A DNA stretch of 64,000 nucleotides from Gymnothorax reevesii (lineage: Eukaryota; Chordata; Actinopteri; Anguilliformes; Muraenidae): contig CM056580.1 in the NCBI GenBank assembly GCA_029721435.1, positions 76,843,367 through 76,907,366 on the forward strand, in the 5' to 3' direction. The notes under the pieces were generated by a model. That model ran no database searches and was not told the DNA's origin. It saw only the letters and a list, made by a program, of their open reading frames with translations. The translations under genes and the position numbers were made by a program. This document shows, piece after piece, positions 38,508 through 48,068 of this stretch; positions within the stretch are counted from its first letter, which is position 1, and each line of letters opens with the position of its first letter.

Positions 38508-39235
38508 ATGGCTGCTGCTGTAGAAAGACAGAATGACTTGGAAATTCGGAATGATACGCCGTTGTTGAAAAGATATTGGATCGACCGTGAAGGGATTTTA
38601 TTTGTTGTTGACTTGGTGAGGGAGAGAATTACGTCTTCAACCATGAGAAACAACTCAATAAGCCCCGAAATGAAATGTTTGACAACACTTTGTTACTTGG
38701 CCACCGGAAAAATGCAACTTTGCAACACGGACAATTTAGGGATTTCAAAATCATCTGTCAGTCGCACAATTCAGCAAACAATCATTGCACTCGGTAAGCC
38801 CTATATCATCCGACAGTTTATCCGATTTCCAATGGACATTCGCCAACAACACAGAATCAAACTTGAACTCATGCCCATCTCAGGAATGCCCAGTATCATC
38901 GGTGCTATTGACGAGACCCATATTTGAATAATTTCTTCGACCCAATATGAAGAGGTATTTGTAAATAGAAAAAAAGTTCATTCCATCAACACTCAGATAG
39001 TAGGCCTATTTGGTGCCAAATACAATATTTTGGACATTGTTGCGAAATGGCCAGGATCCACGCACGACTCGCATTTTAATTGGAAGCAGCTTACGCCAAA
39101 TATTTGACAGGCATTGTGTGCCTGCGGGATGCCACTAGCCCGGGGACGGTGGCTTTGGTGCTGTACTTCCTCCTGCTATGCATGAATTATTTTATTAGGC
39201 TGTGGAGCAAAGGTGACATTTAAAAGATCATCATA
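38508..39235 (+). pseudogene. HARBI1-like PIF/Harbinger transposase, broken
   Basis: From the ATG at 38508 the frame is open for 139 codons: an N-terminal LLKRYWIDREGILFVVDLV block, the helix-turn-helix NLGISKSSVSRTIQ, and the start of the DDE nuclease SIIGAIDETHI (first catalytic Asp, about 38909). A TGA follows at 38925. The frame then continues recognisably with EEVFVNRKKVHSINTQIV and IVAKWPGSTHDSHF, which carries the second Asp region (about 39070), before further stops and a shift. The third acidic residue is not readable. Full-length relatives have about 350-400 residues, so roughly the last third is lost or unreadable. The protein would cut and reinsert the element and needs the Myb-like partner for nuclear import and end binding. 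Confidence 0.8.
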
Positions 39236-39334
39236 ATAATACCAACCTATGTCATATTTTGTATACATAATTAAATTATAGGCTATAAATTACAAACAAG
39301 CTTAGTTCGCTTTCCTGTTTGAACAATAGCCCAT

Positions 39335-39545
39335 TTATAGGGTGCAATCTCGGACCTCCCCTGCGATTTCAGCCCATATCACAGATTCTCGCAGTCGTCT
39401 GAATGCAGCATTGATCTGAAGACTGAAATTATCCCATGCATCCCACTTGGATTTGCTGTTCACCCCCGTGCCAAATTCCCCTTTGGTGACATGCTTTTGC
39501 TCCAGCACCAACTGGGCCAGCAGCAGTAGCTAACTAGTTGTAGCT
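39335..39545 (-). pseudogene. Myb/SANT-like accessory ORF of the Harbinger element, partial
   Basis: The minus strand reads LVLEQKHVTKGEFGTGVN, then SKSKWDAWDNFSLQINAAF, then RRLRES..WAEIAGEV, and a TAA at 39335-39337. The trailing-helix pattern with K..W.AW and a V.A-like segment resembles the Myb/SANT-like domain encoded convergently to the transposase in Harbinger elements. The N-terminal part with the start codon is missing or mutated beyond about 39545. Assignment relies on position in the element as much as on sequence. Confidence 0.5.
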
Positions 39546-39646
39546 CCAAACTTGAATGGCTCGACATTTAAATGATTGCAACATATTCTCATTCTCATTG
39601 TTACATTACAATTATCTCTTTCCTATGTACATTTATTTGCCTAGAG

Positions 39647-39956
39647 CAGGGATGGGCAACTCTGGTACTGGAGGGCCGGTGTGTATGTTGGTTTTTATTT
39701 CTATCAATGACCGGACTAATTGAGTTAATTGGTTGCAAACACAAATATAGATTTGTGCAAAGGTTTGATCAAGAAAAATGTTTTATGTATAGAGAAACAA
39801 GAACAGTCTTTGGTGGTTATTTGTGATAATTTAAAGAAATGTGCCATAAATGTCAGATTTCATGAATAGTTTGGCTAATTTAGATAATCAACTAATTAAA
39901 GCCCAGAAGTTGGTGTGAAAACCAGGAACAGATATGGCCCTCGTTGCCCATCCCTG
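39647..39956. mobile_element. Non-autonomous hAT-like MITE, 310 bp
   Basis: The ends are inverted repeats cagggatgggcaac at 39647 and gttgcccatccctg at 39943-39956, with further patchy symmetry inside (ggagggccggtg; gatatggccctcg). Flanking 8-mers gcctagag and atctagct share only the central ctag, so the TSD is degraded. The start cagggatgggcaac belongs to a hAT-type end I know from many vertebrates. No ORF. Confidence 0.7.
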
Positions 39957-41289
39957 ATCTAGCTGATTAAACACCTCACTATGATTGCTTTTGAGTAGAT
40001 TAGAGTTGATTTCATTTCCTCTTCACAAAATCCACCGATGGCTTTAAAATTATGGGATTTTTTTCAAAGTTATAAACCATGATGCCTCTGCTTGCATTGG
40101 CCTCAATGCTGCAGCAATAAACAAGGCAGATATTAGGCAGTCTCCTTTGCAAATAATCCACAATTAAGGATCGCTGAGTCTAATGACATTGACAATCTGT
40201 TGTCTGCTGCTGCATAGATACCTCCCATGACATCATCGAAGATTAATTCTCTATGAGATGATCGCTATTCGCTGTGATTAAAAGGCAAATAAATTTGTAA
40301 CGGCTCTGTCATGCAGATCAAAAAAAATGCTCAAGACAATATGACAACCACCACCAATTGGACTGGGGTGTGAATTACATTCTGTCAGAATGACGGACGG
40401 CCTTCAAAATGTTCCGTCATTGTTAAAAAAAAATCTGTCAATGACGAAAAATCTGCGGTTAACGCAACCTCTGAGCCATAGTTACCATTTTTGTCACTGT
40501 TGAAAAATATCTGATTTACAGATTCGAAATTGCCATCTCTAGTAATCCATGTCATCGATGACACACCAGGTTGCTATTGCATGCACAGAATATGCACCCC
40601 CTTTTCAATATTAAATGCCCCCGAAATACATTGGCGCCTCCTTATTAAATTATTCCTCATTTAAAACCATCTAGGTGCATACTGCAATGCGCTGTATCAG
40701 AATTTTGACATTACGTGAGTGTACTCGGGTTTGGTTAGATATTACGAGTGTGAAAGCTGACCAGTGGGGGGAGAGGGGATGGGGGACAATTGTACTGTGG
40801 CACGGAACGGTCAACATGTATTCCTCTTTGATTTCTTTCAAAGAAGCTTCAGAATCGCTCTCATATTCACTCTTTAATCTATAAATCGCCACTAATTTTT
40901 GTATTCTACAACTTTTGTTTTCCTGTGTTGACGTCACTTTCAGTTTGGCGCGCTTATTAATTTTGTTTTCGGAAAGCGTTGGAAGTAGGACAATTAAGCA
41001 CCAATTAATTGAAAACCATAGACTATTTTTTGAATTTTGTTTCTTGTATTTAGTCAAGATCTAAGAGCCTACATATAGGAATATGAAAATTGGCGCTCAT
41101 ACTTTCAGTCTAGACCTTTAAGCTTTTCACCATTAATGTATAAAAGTGCATATGTAACAGTTTCCGTAGAATCTCAAATTTATTACTTTAATGATGAAAA
41201 GCATTAGCATGCTAGCTAGCGAATTATTCATCCCATTGACTTAAACAGATTAGAAGCTGCTTTTTTAATTCCCCAATTGCAGCTTTTGG
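39957..41289. other. Non-coding stretch, no recognised gene
   Basis: A 128-codon minus-strand frame (40671-41057) has an acidic patch (SEYESDSEASLKEIKEE) but no family I recognise and no splice context. A short repeat-like segment with ccgtcat motifs lies near 40390-40450. Confidence 0.4.
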
Positions 41290-41771
41290 TCTCGTTCCAG
41301 CTTCGCTATAGCTCCGTAGTAAAAGAGTGCGGGTACTAGACTGGCCTGCCTGTAGCCCAGACTTGTCTCCCATTGAAAATGTGTGGCGCATTATGAAGCG
41401 TAAAATACAACGGAGACCCCGGATTGTTGAACAACTTAAGCTGTACATCATGCAAGAATGGAAAAGAGTTCCACCTGAAAAGCTTCAAAAATTTGTCTCC
41501 TCAGTTCCCAAACATTTACTGAATGTCGTTAAAAGGAAAGGCGATGTAATATAGTGGTGTTTTTGCAATGTGTTGCTGCCTTTAAATTCTAAGTTAATAA
41601 TTATTTGCAAAAAAAAATAATAAAGTTTCTCAGTTTGAACATTAAATACAGTATCTTGTCTTTGAGGTGTATTCAATTGAATATAAGTTGAAAAGGATTT
41701 GCAAATCATTGTATTCTGTTTTTATCCACGATTTGCATAACGTGCCAACTTCACTGGTTTTGGGTTTTGTA
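41290..41771 (+). mobile_element. Tc1/mariner 3' end with transposase C-terminus
   Basis: The segment ends with the well-known fish Tc1/mariner right end: aggatttgcaaatcattgta, ttctgtttttat, aacgtgccaacttcactgg, and ggttttgta at 41771. Upstream of it is the C-terminal part of the transposase. The 5' two thirds of the element are absent. Confidence 0.85.
41327..41554 (+). pseudogene. Tc1/mariner transposase C-terminal fragment
   Basis: The 75-codon frame reads VLDWPACSPDLSPIENVW, which holds the last catalytic acidic residue (Glu in PIEN, about 41378), followed by the conserved IMKRKIQRRPR and EWKRVPPEKLQKFVSSVP helices and the terminal VVKRKGDVI with a natural stop. This is roughly the last fifth of a 340-residue DDE transposase. 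The frame is undamaged in this part, but the DNA-binding domains and first two Asp residues are missing, so it cannot act alone. The apparent ATG is not the original start. Confidence 0.85.
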
Positions 41772-41814
41772 TTTTGATCTGTTTGTTTAGGAAAGCCAAA
41801 CCCAGCAGGTTAGG

Positions 41815-42108
41815 ACACAATAGAATATTTTACAGGGGAATGCGACTGCATCACGTAGGCACTTATATTCTTGATGTCGCGATTATTTCTCCAGCTATGA
41901 GCGAGGTTGACATCATGGAGTTGTAGGGGTTGTAGCCTATGTATTGTCGCGTTGGATAACAGCGTCTGCCGAACCGTCTGGCAGGTGAAGGCTTCCGTAG
42001 CTCCACTCTGCGGTTAGAAAGGGAGGGGTTAGCGGAGGTAAATTCAGTTGGGTGCAATCTACAACCTCAGCGCTAGATGCTGCTAGATCCTACACACTGC
42101 TCCTTTAA
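41815..42108 (-). mobile_element. TTAA-flanked MITE end (piggyBac-like)
   Basis: Read on the minus strand the element begins with TTAA at 42108-42105 and continues aggagcagtgtgtaggatct, then agcagcatctagc, a start I know from a very abundant fish repeat. The TTAA fits a piggyBac-type target. Further in are ctgccagacggttcggcaga and caacccctacaactccatga blocks of the same repeat. The far end is not clear. Confidence 0.55.
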
Positions 42109-43074
42109 GCCAAATGCCATCTGCTTTAAAGGGAACGGATAGCAGTTGTTAATCAACTGTTACACCTATTAACCTCTTCAAAATTAGCAATCAAGTCATG
42201 AACTGTGAACCAAGAATAAAGCCCAATGCAAAGTGGACTTTGTGCATAGGCTATAAAGATACGGCCTAAAAAGGTACAGTAATAATTTATAATCCCCTGA
42301 ATGCTTAGCACAGAATTGCTTTTTTGGCTTGTAAAATCTTCAAAAACTAAAAACTACATCCATTACCAAACGTAATGAGATATTAGATGATGGGTTCTGA
42401 TATAATGCAGGTAACGTACTATTCCATTTCAAGAAAATTTCAGATATCAAAGCAGCCTCTAGATGGCTTGAAAATAAATTATTTTCCGTCATTTTTCATT
42501 GGACTGCTATGCAGACACCATGTAACCAGAAAAAATAAGGGCATGCAAGCCACTTAATGTGGCTGAAGAGTTTTGTTTTTGTTCAATACCCCTCCTGCGG
42601 CCACATCATTCTCTGTGAACCCTCAGATCACCGTGACTTCATGACTTCAATTTAGCAAGGTTTTTATTGCTCTCCTTCAGACTCTATTAAAATGTGTTAT
42701 TGGCAAGACAGGTTTAAATACGCCATTTTATGAAGTTAACGATTGATTGTACATCTACCAGCACTGGAATGTGATGCATTGAAAAACAAAAGTTTTTGCT
42801 GACTGGGCCTGTTTTTCTTAAAATAATGTGGGCAGCTAAATTGCATGTCTCATGGTATGTTGTGAAATAAGGCAAGCCTGATCAAAAGCAGATACATTGA
42901 AAAGTTGAAAAGGGAATATATTTGTCCTTGGCAATGTTAGAATATTTTTGGGTGTCTGGATTAATTTGGAAGAGATAGTAATGCACATGAACTATATGAC
43001 TCATACTCAATATATTGGCTCCATGGCTTATAATTCGAATAAACATACTTTATCATTGGAGATTCAATTACACT
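42109..43074. other. Non-coding stretch, nothing recognised
   Basis: AT-rich DNA without a supportable gene or element. Confidence 0.45.
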
Positions 43075-43765
43075 TTTAATGATAGTGAAATGAGCTGTTT
43101 TGGCAGATTTTTAAACACAGTGGAATTTATTTATGTGCATGAAAATTTAATAAAATTCAGCGTATTCATTCACAAACATAATACTTTTGTTATGTTCCTT
43201 GATGCATCAAGGATGTTTTTTTTTTTTTTTTTTTTAATTTGGCATCTCCAATCCCACCCGATTCTGGAATGCCCAATTGGTGAACTATGTACAAAGCTTG
43301 CTCGTATGCGACCCCTTGCTGCCAACTCAGGATAGCGAGGACAGGTCACGACTCTCCTCCGAAGCACGTGCCTGTCAGCCACTGATTCTTATACACTCAT
43401 TGGTTGAATCCTCGTAAGTTCAGAACGAGGGCGGAGGATACCCGGACATGAACAAACCCAGAATCATCCTGACGAGCACCCGTCTGGCCAACAGGAGGCG
43501 CTGGAGCAACGAACAAAGCTATTATTATATCCCCAAATCCGGCAGTACCTTCCCAATTTAGAACCCTGTAGCGCGATGGCCAATTGTGCGCTACTCTGAG
43601 AAAGCTGCCAACCCCTGCCGGTGGGTACACCGGTCCTCGAACCCGCAACGTGATAGTCACCTCTGCACTGCAGCGCAGTGCCTTAACCGAGTGAGCTATC
43701 CAGCAGCAAGGATGTTTTACTGAGCAATAAGATCATACAGCCTCACTTCAGAAATGGAAAATACA
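43075..43765 (+). repeat. Dispersed repeat copy A, interrupted by a SINE
   Basis: The sequence gcatgaaaatttaataaaat, tcattcacaaacataatact and tgatgcatcaagg (43138-43212), plus cagcctcacttcagaaa after the SINE (43739-43755), matches copy B at 45495-45650 (gcatgaaaatttcataaaat, and so on). Copy B has no insertion, so it serves as a paralogous empty site. The family is unknown. Confidence 0.65.
43219..43706 (-). mobile_element. tRNA-derived SINE with perfect 12-bp TSD
   Basis: Read on the minus strand the element starts at 43706 with a tRNA-like head: A box tagctcactcggttaag (near 43695-43679) and B box gggttcgagg (near 43645-43636). A tRNA-unrelated body follows (cgctacagggttctaaattg; ttggccagacgggtgctcgt; cacgtgcttcggagga), and it ends in a run of about 20 A (plus-strand T, 43216-43238). 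The duplication caaggatgtttt flanks it exactly (43208-43219 and 43707-43718). Transcription would be by RNA polymerase III, and mobilisation would use a partner LINE not present here. A second copy is at 58562-59056. Confidence 0.92.
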
Positions 43766-43804
43766 AATAAAATCAAAAAAGACTAATTTTTTAAAAAAAT
43801 GTTC

Positions 43805-44141
43805 TGTCATGGTTTAATCCCGTCGGATGGAACCTGCAATCCGGCGGGCACTGGGACCATGTACTCAAAAGGGGATAAAGGGACCCACTCGCACAGGCTC
43901 ATATAATAAATAGAAAACATTTAATTATAATAACAAAAATTAAAATTAAAATGATAGGGAAGCAGCAGCAGCACCACCACATGACGGGGCTAAAACTTCA
44001 GAATGCAGCTGCAACCGCCAATTGGCAGTGCAGCTCTTAAATACTCTTAACTTCACCTCTTTAATGAGGAACAGGTGTGGCTCGTTGAAGTGGAGGTGAA
44101 GACAGCCGGAGAGGGAGGGACTGCAAGGCAAAACCATTACA
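43805..44141 (-). mobile_element. LTR (3' LTR of a minus-strand element), 337 bp
   Basis: On the minus strand it runs from tgtaatggttttgcc (44141) to ccatgaca (43805), with TGT...ACA ends. Immediately upstream in that direction is a polypurine tract (ccttggggggagggtac, 44158-44142). A tandem partner is present at 44491-44654. Confidence 0.7.
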
Positions 44142-44654
44142 GTACCCTCCCCCCAAGGCACGCCTCCTGGTGTGCCAGGAAAAGCCACTCAACACACTGG
44201 GCCCGGCACACTGGAAGTCATTGGGCCCGGCACACTGGAAGACACTGGGCCCAACACACACTGGAGGACACTGGGCCCAACGCACACTGGAGCACGCCTC
44301 CGCCCGGCACACACTGGATCACACCTCCACTGGACCCCACTGGAACACACCACCGCGGGACCCCGGAGCACACTGGAGAACCCCGCCGCCGAATCCCGAA
44401 TGACTGCTCCCCACAAGCCCCTGCATAAAAAACCTGCTGCGGCTCCCCTCACAATCAGCCTGGCTGGGTCCCAAACTGGCAGCTGCATTTTGTCATGGTT
44501 TAGTCCCGCCAGATTCAACCTGCTATCCGGCGGGCACTGGGACCACGTACCCAAAAGGGGACCCACTCGCACAGGCTGAGAAAATAAATAAAAAAACATT
44601 CAATTATAATAATAACAGAAATAACAATTAAAACAACAGGGAAGCAGCAGCAAT
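44142..44654 (-). mobile_element. Internal remnant and truncated 5' LTR of the minus-strand LTR element
   Basis: The 5' LTR copy (44491-44654) shares tgtcatggttta, ggcgggcactgggaccac, gacccactcgcacaggct and agggaagcagcagca with 43805-43970, but has lost its U3 half at the 44654 side. The internal part is only about 350 bp, with no gag or pol motif, and consists largely of a cactgg-type minisatellite. The element is therefore a strongly deleted LTR retrotransposon. Confidence 0.65.
44190..44375. repeat. cacactgg minisatellite
   Basis: Repeats of cacactggaagacactggg / ggcccaacacacactggagg with variable length (about 26-30 bp, six or more copies) give long open frames in several frames on both strands, none of them a real gene. 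Confidence 0.75.
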
Positions 44655-46709
44655 TTATTTGCCGACAAATAAAATTCATGAAACTCATGTAGTAATTCTC
44701 ACTTTTACCTCAGAATAAAAGCAAATTACTATTTTTGTCCTCGCCAAAGGCTTGGAATAAATGAAAATGACTTTTCTCTTTTAACAGACATCTGGCAACC
44801 ATACCTTATATGCTTTTGCTGCCAAAGCACTGGCAACTTTTCTCCCCCTTCCTTCGGAACAATTTGGCTTCACTGTATTTTTTCTTAAACATAATTTCGC
44901 TTGGCTCATAAGTGACGATTTGTTTTGGTTAAGATAGAACATGAAACAGACCTATCCATTATTTTACTGTTGACTGCAATGACTATCTGAGGGGCCCCTT
45001 GATAAGACTTCGCCCCCTCAGGGGTGAGAGCCTAGCTCCGCCCCTGATTCTCCTAGTCTTCTTTGGTCAGGCTAACATGGTGGCTGTTTATTGATTTATC
45101 TATTTTTCTCCCCTTGAAAAACTACTTGAAGTTTTGACTCATGAGACAAATGTCTTGATGGCCTCAGGAACACAGAGAACAGGGCTGATGATCTTAACAA
45201 GTTTAATCACAGGGCTGAAAGAGAATAAACAACCAAGGATATTTTAATACTAGAAAGTGGAACATAGGAGAGGCAGGCTGAGAACGGGGGCTATCAAAAC
45301 AAAGGAATTTCTCCTCTAAACAAACAAATAAAAGGAATAATTAAAATCAAGAATATGGAAGTAAAGAATCGTGGTTTGAAACAAGGTCTGACAGAAAGCC
45401 AAACAATAAGTGAGAGGAGAGTAGCTGCTAAAATAGAGTTGTCCATTGTTATTGAATCTCCAAATATAAAATAACATTTTAGAAGACTGCAAAGTGAGTT
45501 GTTATGGAAGACTTTTAAATACTGCAGAAATTATTTATGAGCATGAAAATTTCATAAAATTCACTGTATTTAATCACAAACACTATACTTTTGTTATGCT
45601 CATTTATGCATCCAGGGTGCTTTTATATAACCTCAATTCAGAAAAATTTGGCATATCATTGTAACTTCCTGAGATATCTGTGATGTGTATTAAAACCCCT
45701 GTTCTGAGTGGCAAGCTGCTGGATTGTAGTTCACTATTCGTGCTTAGACCCAGTCAGTATTTTTGACTGGAAAATATTTGTTTTTCTTAAGTGAAACGTA
45801 ATCTTTATTGATAGTAACTTGGGGGAACCTTTCTCTTTGCATAGTCAATTTGAACTCTCCAGCTATCAAGCCTATTAAGGGTCTGGGATTGGGGCCACAT
45901 TCAAGCTTACCCAGTTCAAATCAGCTCCTTTGTCCGGTTTAATAGGAACGAGCTCCCAAGCCTAATTCAGGATCCAGAATTGGCACAACATTCTTGTTAA
46001 CCCTGTCCAGTTTATTCGCAACAAGCTCCCAATCTTTTCATGGTCAGCACACTGTCATAAACTCACACCTTTTCTACCAGTTATTTTAACTGTAATTTTA
46101 CAATCAGTTTATAACAGAGGTTCTGTGTATGTTAACTGTAAACAACAGTTAAATGCGCGTATGACTCCACTTACAGTAAAAATAAGAAGGAGACAATGTG
46201 TTAATTTAGCTGTGAAATTCAGTCAATTTATAACAGTACAGGATTGGAACTAAGTTCCCCTTCAAGCTACTACATTCTCCTTGTGGACAGTTTGGTGCTG
46301 GCAAAGTGTGCACCTCACCAGGCAGTCATCCTAGAAAGTCACTGGCTGGAGAATAGCTTTACCCTGCTTCGCCCACAACATTTGACCTGCACTGTGCCTT
46401 CCTCCTCTGGGCTCTGTTTCACTGTTACCGCATTACAATCACTAATCCAAACAACTGAATTTTATTCCGCCTTCACACTCGATTCTTGTCTGGATCAAAC
46501 AGTTATAAGTCCTAAATTGCCCCTACACCAACTGTTCTGTAATCTGTGACTGGATTTAAAATAAGCATATATTTTCAAAAAATACTTGAATTCACAAAAT
46601 TAAGCATCACGTGAATGTGTCTGTTGTATTTTCAATATTTTAAAGGATGAATAGCCTTTTCAAATCACTCCATTTTGTATTTGCATTTTCCAACTCGGCT
46701 CTATTGTCA
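44655..46709. other. Non-coding stretch with small repeat fragments
   Basis: It holds a repeat end at 44990-45055 (gaggggccccttg ... ccccctcaggggtgagagcc ... ctccgcccctga), an imperfect duplication at about 45850-46050 sharing gagctcccaagcc / caagctcccaatc, and repeat copy B. The open frame at 46244-46549 has no recognised family. Confidence 0.4.
45495..45650 (+). repeat. Dispersed repeat copy B (no SINE)
   Basis: It aligns with copy A across gcatgaaaattt.ataaaatt, atcacaaacactatactttt and gttatgctcatttatgcatc, then aacctcaattcagaaa. Confidence 0.65.
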
Positions 46710-47095
46710 CACTGCAAAAAATGGTAAGATAAAAATATTAGGTAAGATGAATTTACTTATTTTAAGACTTAAAACACTTATTTCCATCATCATTTTTCTT
46801 AGTAAGACAAAAAAAAATTTCTTGTTTTGAGGTTATTTTTACAAGCTTGCCAGTGGGGTAAGTAAATTTCACTTGTCAAGTCAAATAGTAACTTGTATTA
46901 AGAAGAAAAAAAAAAAACTTAAAACAAGTTACTATTTGACTTGAAGTGAAATTTACTTACCCCACTGGCAAGCTAGTAAAAATTACCTCAAAACAAGAAT
47001 TTTTCTTTTTGTCTCACTAAGAAAAATGGTGATGGAAATAAGTGTTTTAAGTCTTAAAATAAGTAAATTCATCTTACCTAGTATTTTTTGCAGTG
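46710..47095. mobile_element. 386-bp palindromic MITE
   Basis: It starts cactgcaaaaaatg and ends with tattttttgcagtg. The arm 46710-46902 is nearly the reverse complement of 46917-47095 over its whole length, for example gatgaatttacttattttaa / ttaaaataagtaaattcatc and cttgccagtggggtaagtaa / ttacttaccccactggcaag. An A-rich centre of about 14 nt separates the arms. The left arm carries an extra duplicated taagataaaaatattagg-like insertion. No clear 8-bp flanking duplication. This end motif occurs widely in fish genomes. Confidence 0.85.
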
Positions 47096-48068
47096 CATCT
47101 AAATACATGGAAAAGTGAAAAGAGGAAACTTACAAATCAATTAATTCCAATTTTATCTGCAGTTTACCTACTATCCTAATTCTTGTGGAATCCTGGTGTA
47201 TTTTCCTGTTGTATCACTATAAGCAAAAATATGTAAGAATTGGTAGCATACTGACTTAGCATGAGTATTTGGATCGCTTTTATCAATTATAGATACTATT
47301 AGAAACAGCTGTAAAGTTTTGTAGCTATGTTTTGGATAAGAGATAGATTTAAGAGAATTGTTTTAAAATTACTGTTTCTGTTCCATGTAATGGGGATCAA
47401 GTAATATTGTACTATAGGATCATAAGAAATTTGCAAACAACTTTGATGGATCAATAAAGCATTGACTGTGTGCGTTTGAGCTTGAAAGCATGTTTGAGTG
47501 TGTAGGTCTATACATGCATATGTGTGCACAGTATGTGTGTGCATGAGTGTGTGATAGCAAAGAAACAGATGGGGGGAGAGAGCGCGAGAAAGAGAGAGAG
47601 CAAGTAAGATTAAAAGTGTTTGAGCTTTAATTAGCCTTATGAATGTTTTTGGGCAATATGGCTTAATAGTCTCAAAGATTAGTCCAAAATAACGTGGCCA
47701 CTCCATTCTCTGTCCAATGCACATTGACCAAGCCTTTGTCAGAAACTGATTTACCGGTAGTTTGAATGACGACCATAATATTCAATGTAAAACACACCAT
47801 TTCTTCCCCTAGAATTTACAAAATATTGTTTAATCCTCATTTTTATGGCAGTTTGCATTATGGTTAATTGACTGGAAGACTTTTCATGAACATGTAAAGC
47901 TTCAGTTAGAATTCACAGTAGTCTTTCATCAAATGGCACAAGGTGAGACTTGACGAGCCTCTTACCTCACTAATTTGACCTTTCACATGCACATGAAAAA
48001 TTTTCACATTCAATAGCTTAATCACGGGCTCACAAAAAAGCCCAAAGTCCCCTGTCATCGCTTTCATA
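47096..48068. other. Non-coding stretch, nothing recognised
   Basis: A GT-rich imperfect microsatellite and a gagaga run lie at about 47465-47600. The 141-codon minus-strand frame across it is a by-product of that composition. Confidence 0.45.

Larger units (their letters stand above)
38255..39545 (+). mobile_element. PIF/Harbinger transposon remnant, 3' end lost
   Basis: The left end gggcccgtattcacaaagca (38255) is a Harbinger terminal repeat known from fish. Its subterminal part (attcacaaagcatcttag..., 38263) is repeated at 38394. Inside are a plus-strand HARBI1-like transposase pseudogene and, on the opposite strand, a Myb/SANT-like ORF remnant, the two-gene layout characteristic of this superfamily. 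The right terminal repeat was not found before the next element at 39647, so the 3' end is deleted. The three bases before the left end (tca) fit the TNA target, but no second copy is available. Confidence 0.75.

Noticed and set aside
40671..41057. 128-codon minus-strand frame with an acidic patch
   Set aside because: No recognisable family. It overlaps decayed repeat DNA and lacks supporting signals.
43630..43706. tRNA gene (minus strand)
   Set aside because: A and B boxes are present, but stems do not pair properly and the sequence continues into a SINE body with A-tail and target duplication. The same holds for 58562-58640 and 32870-32945.
44061..44599. Several overlapping frames of 80-136 codons on both strands
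   Set aside because: Produced by the cactgg minisatellite inside an LTR element.
47299..47724. 141-codon minus-strand frame rich in His/Thr/Leu
   Set aside because: Spans a GT/GA-rich microsatellite. No domain or splice context.
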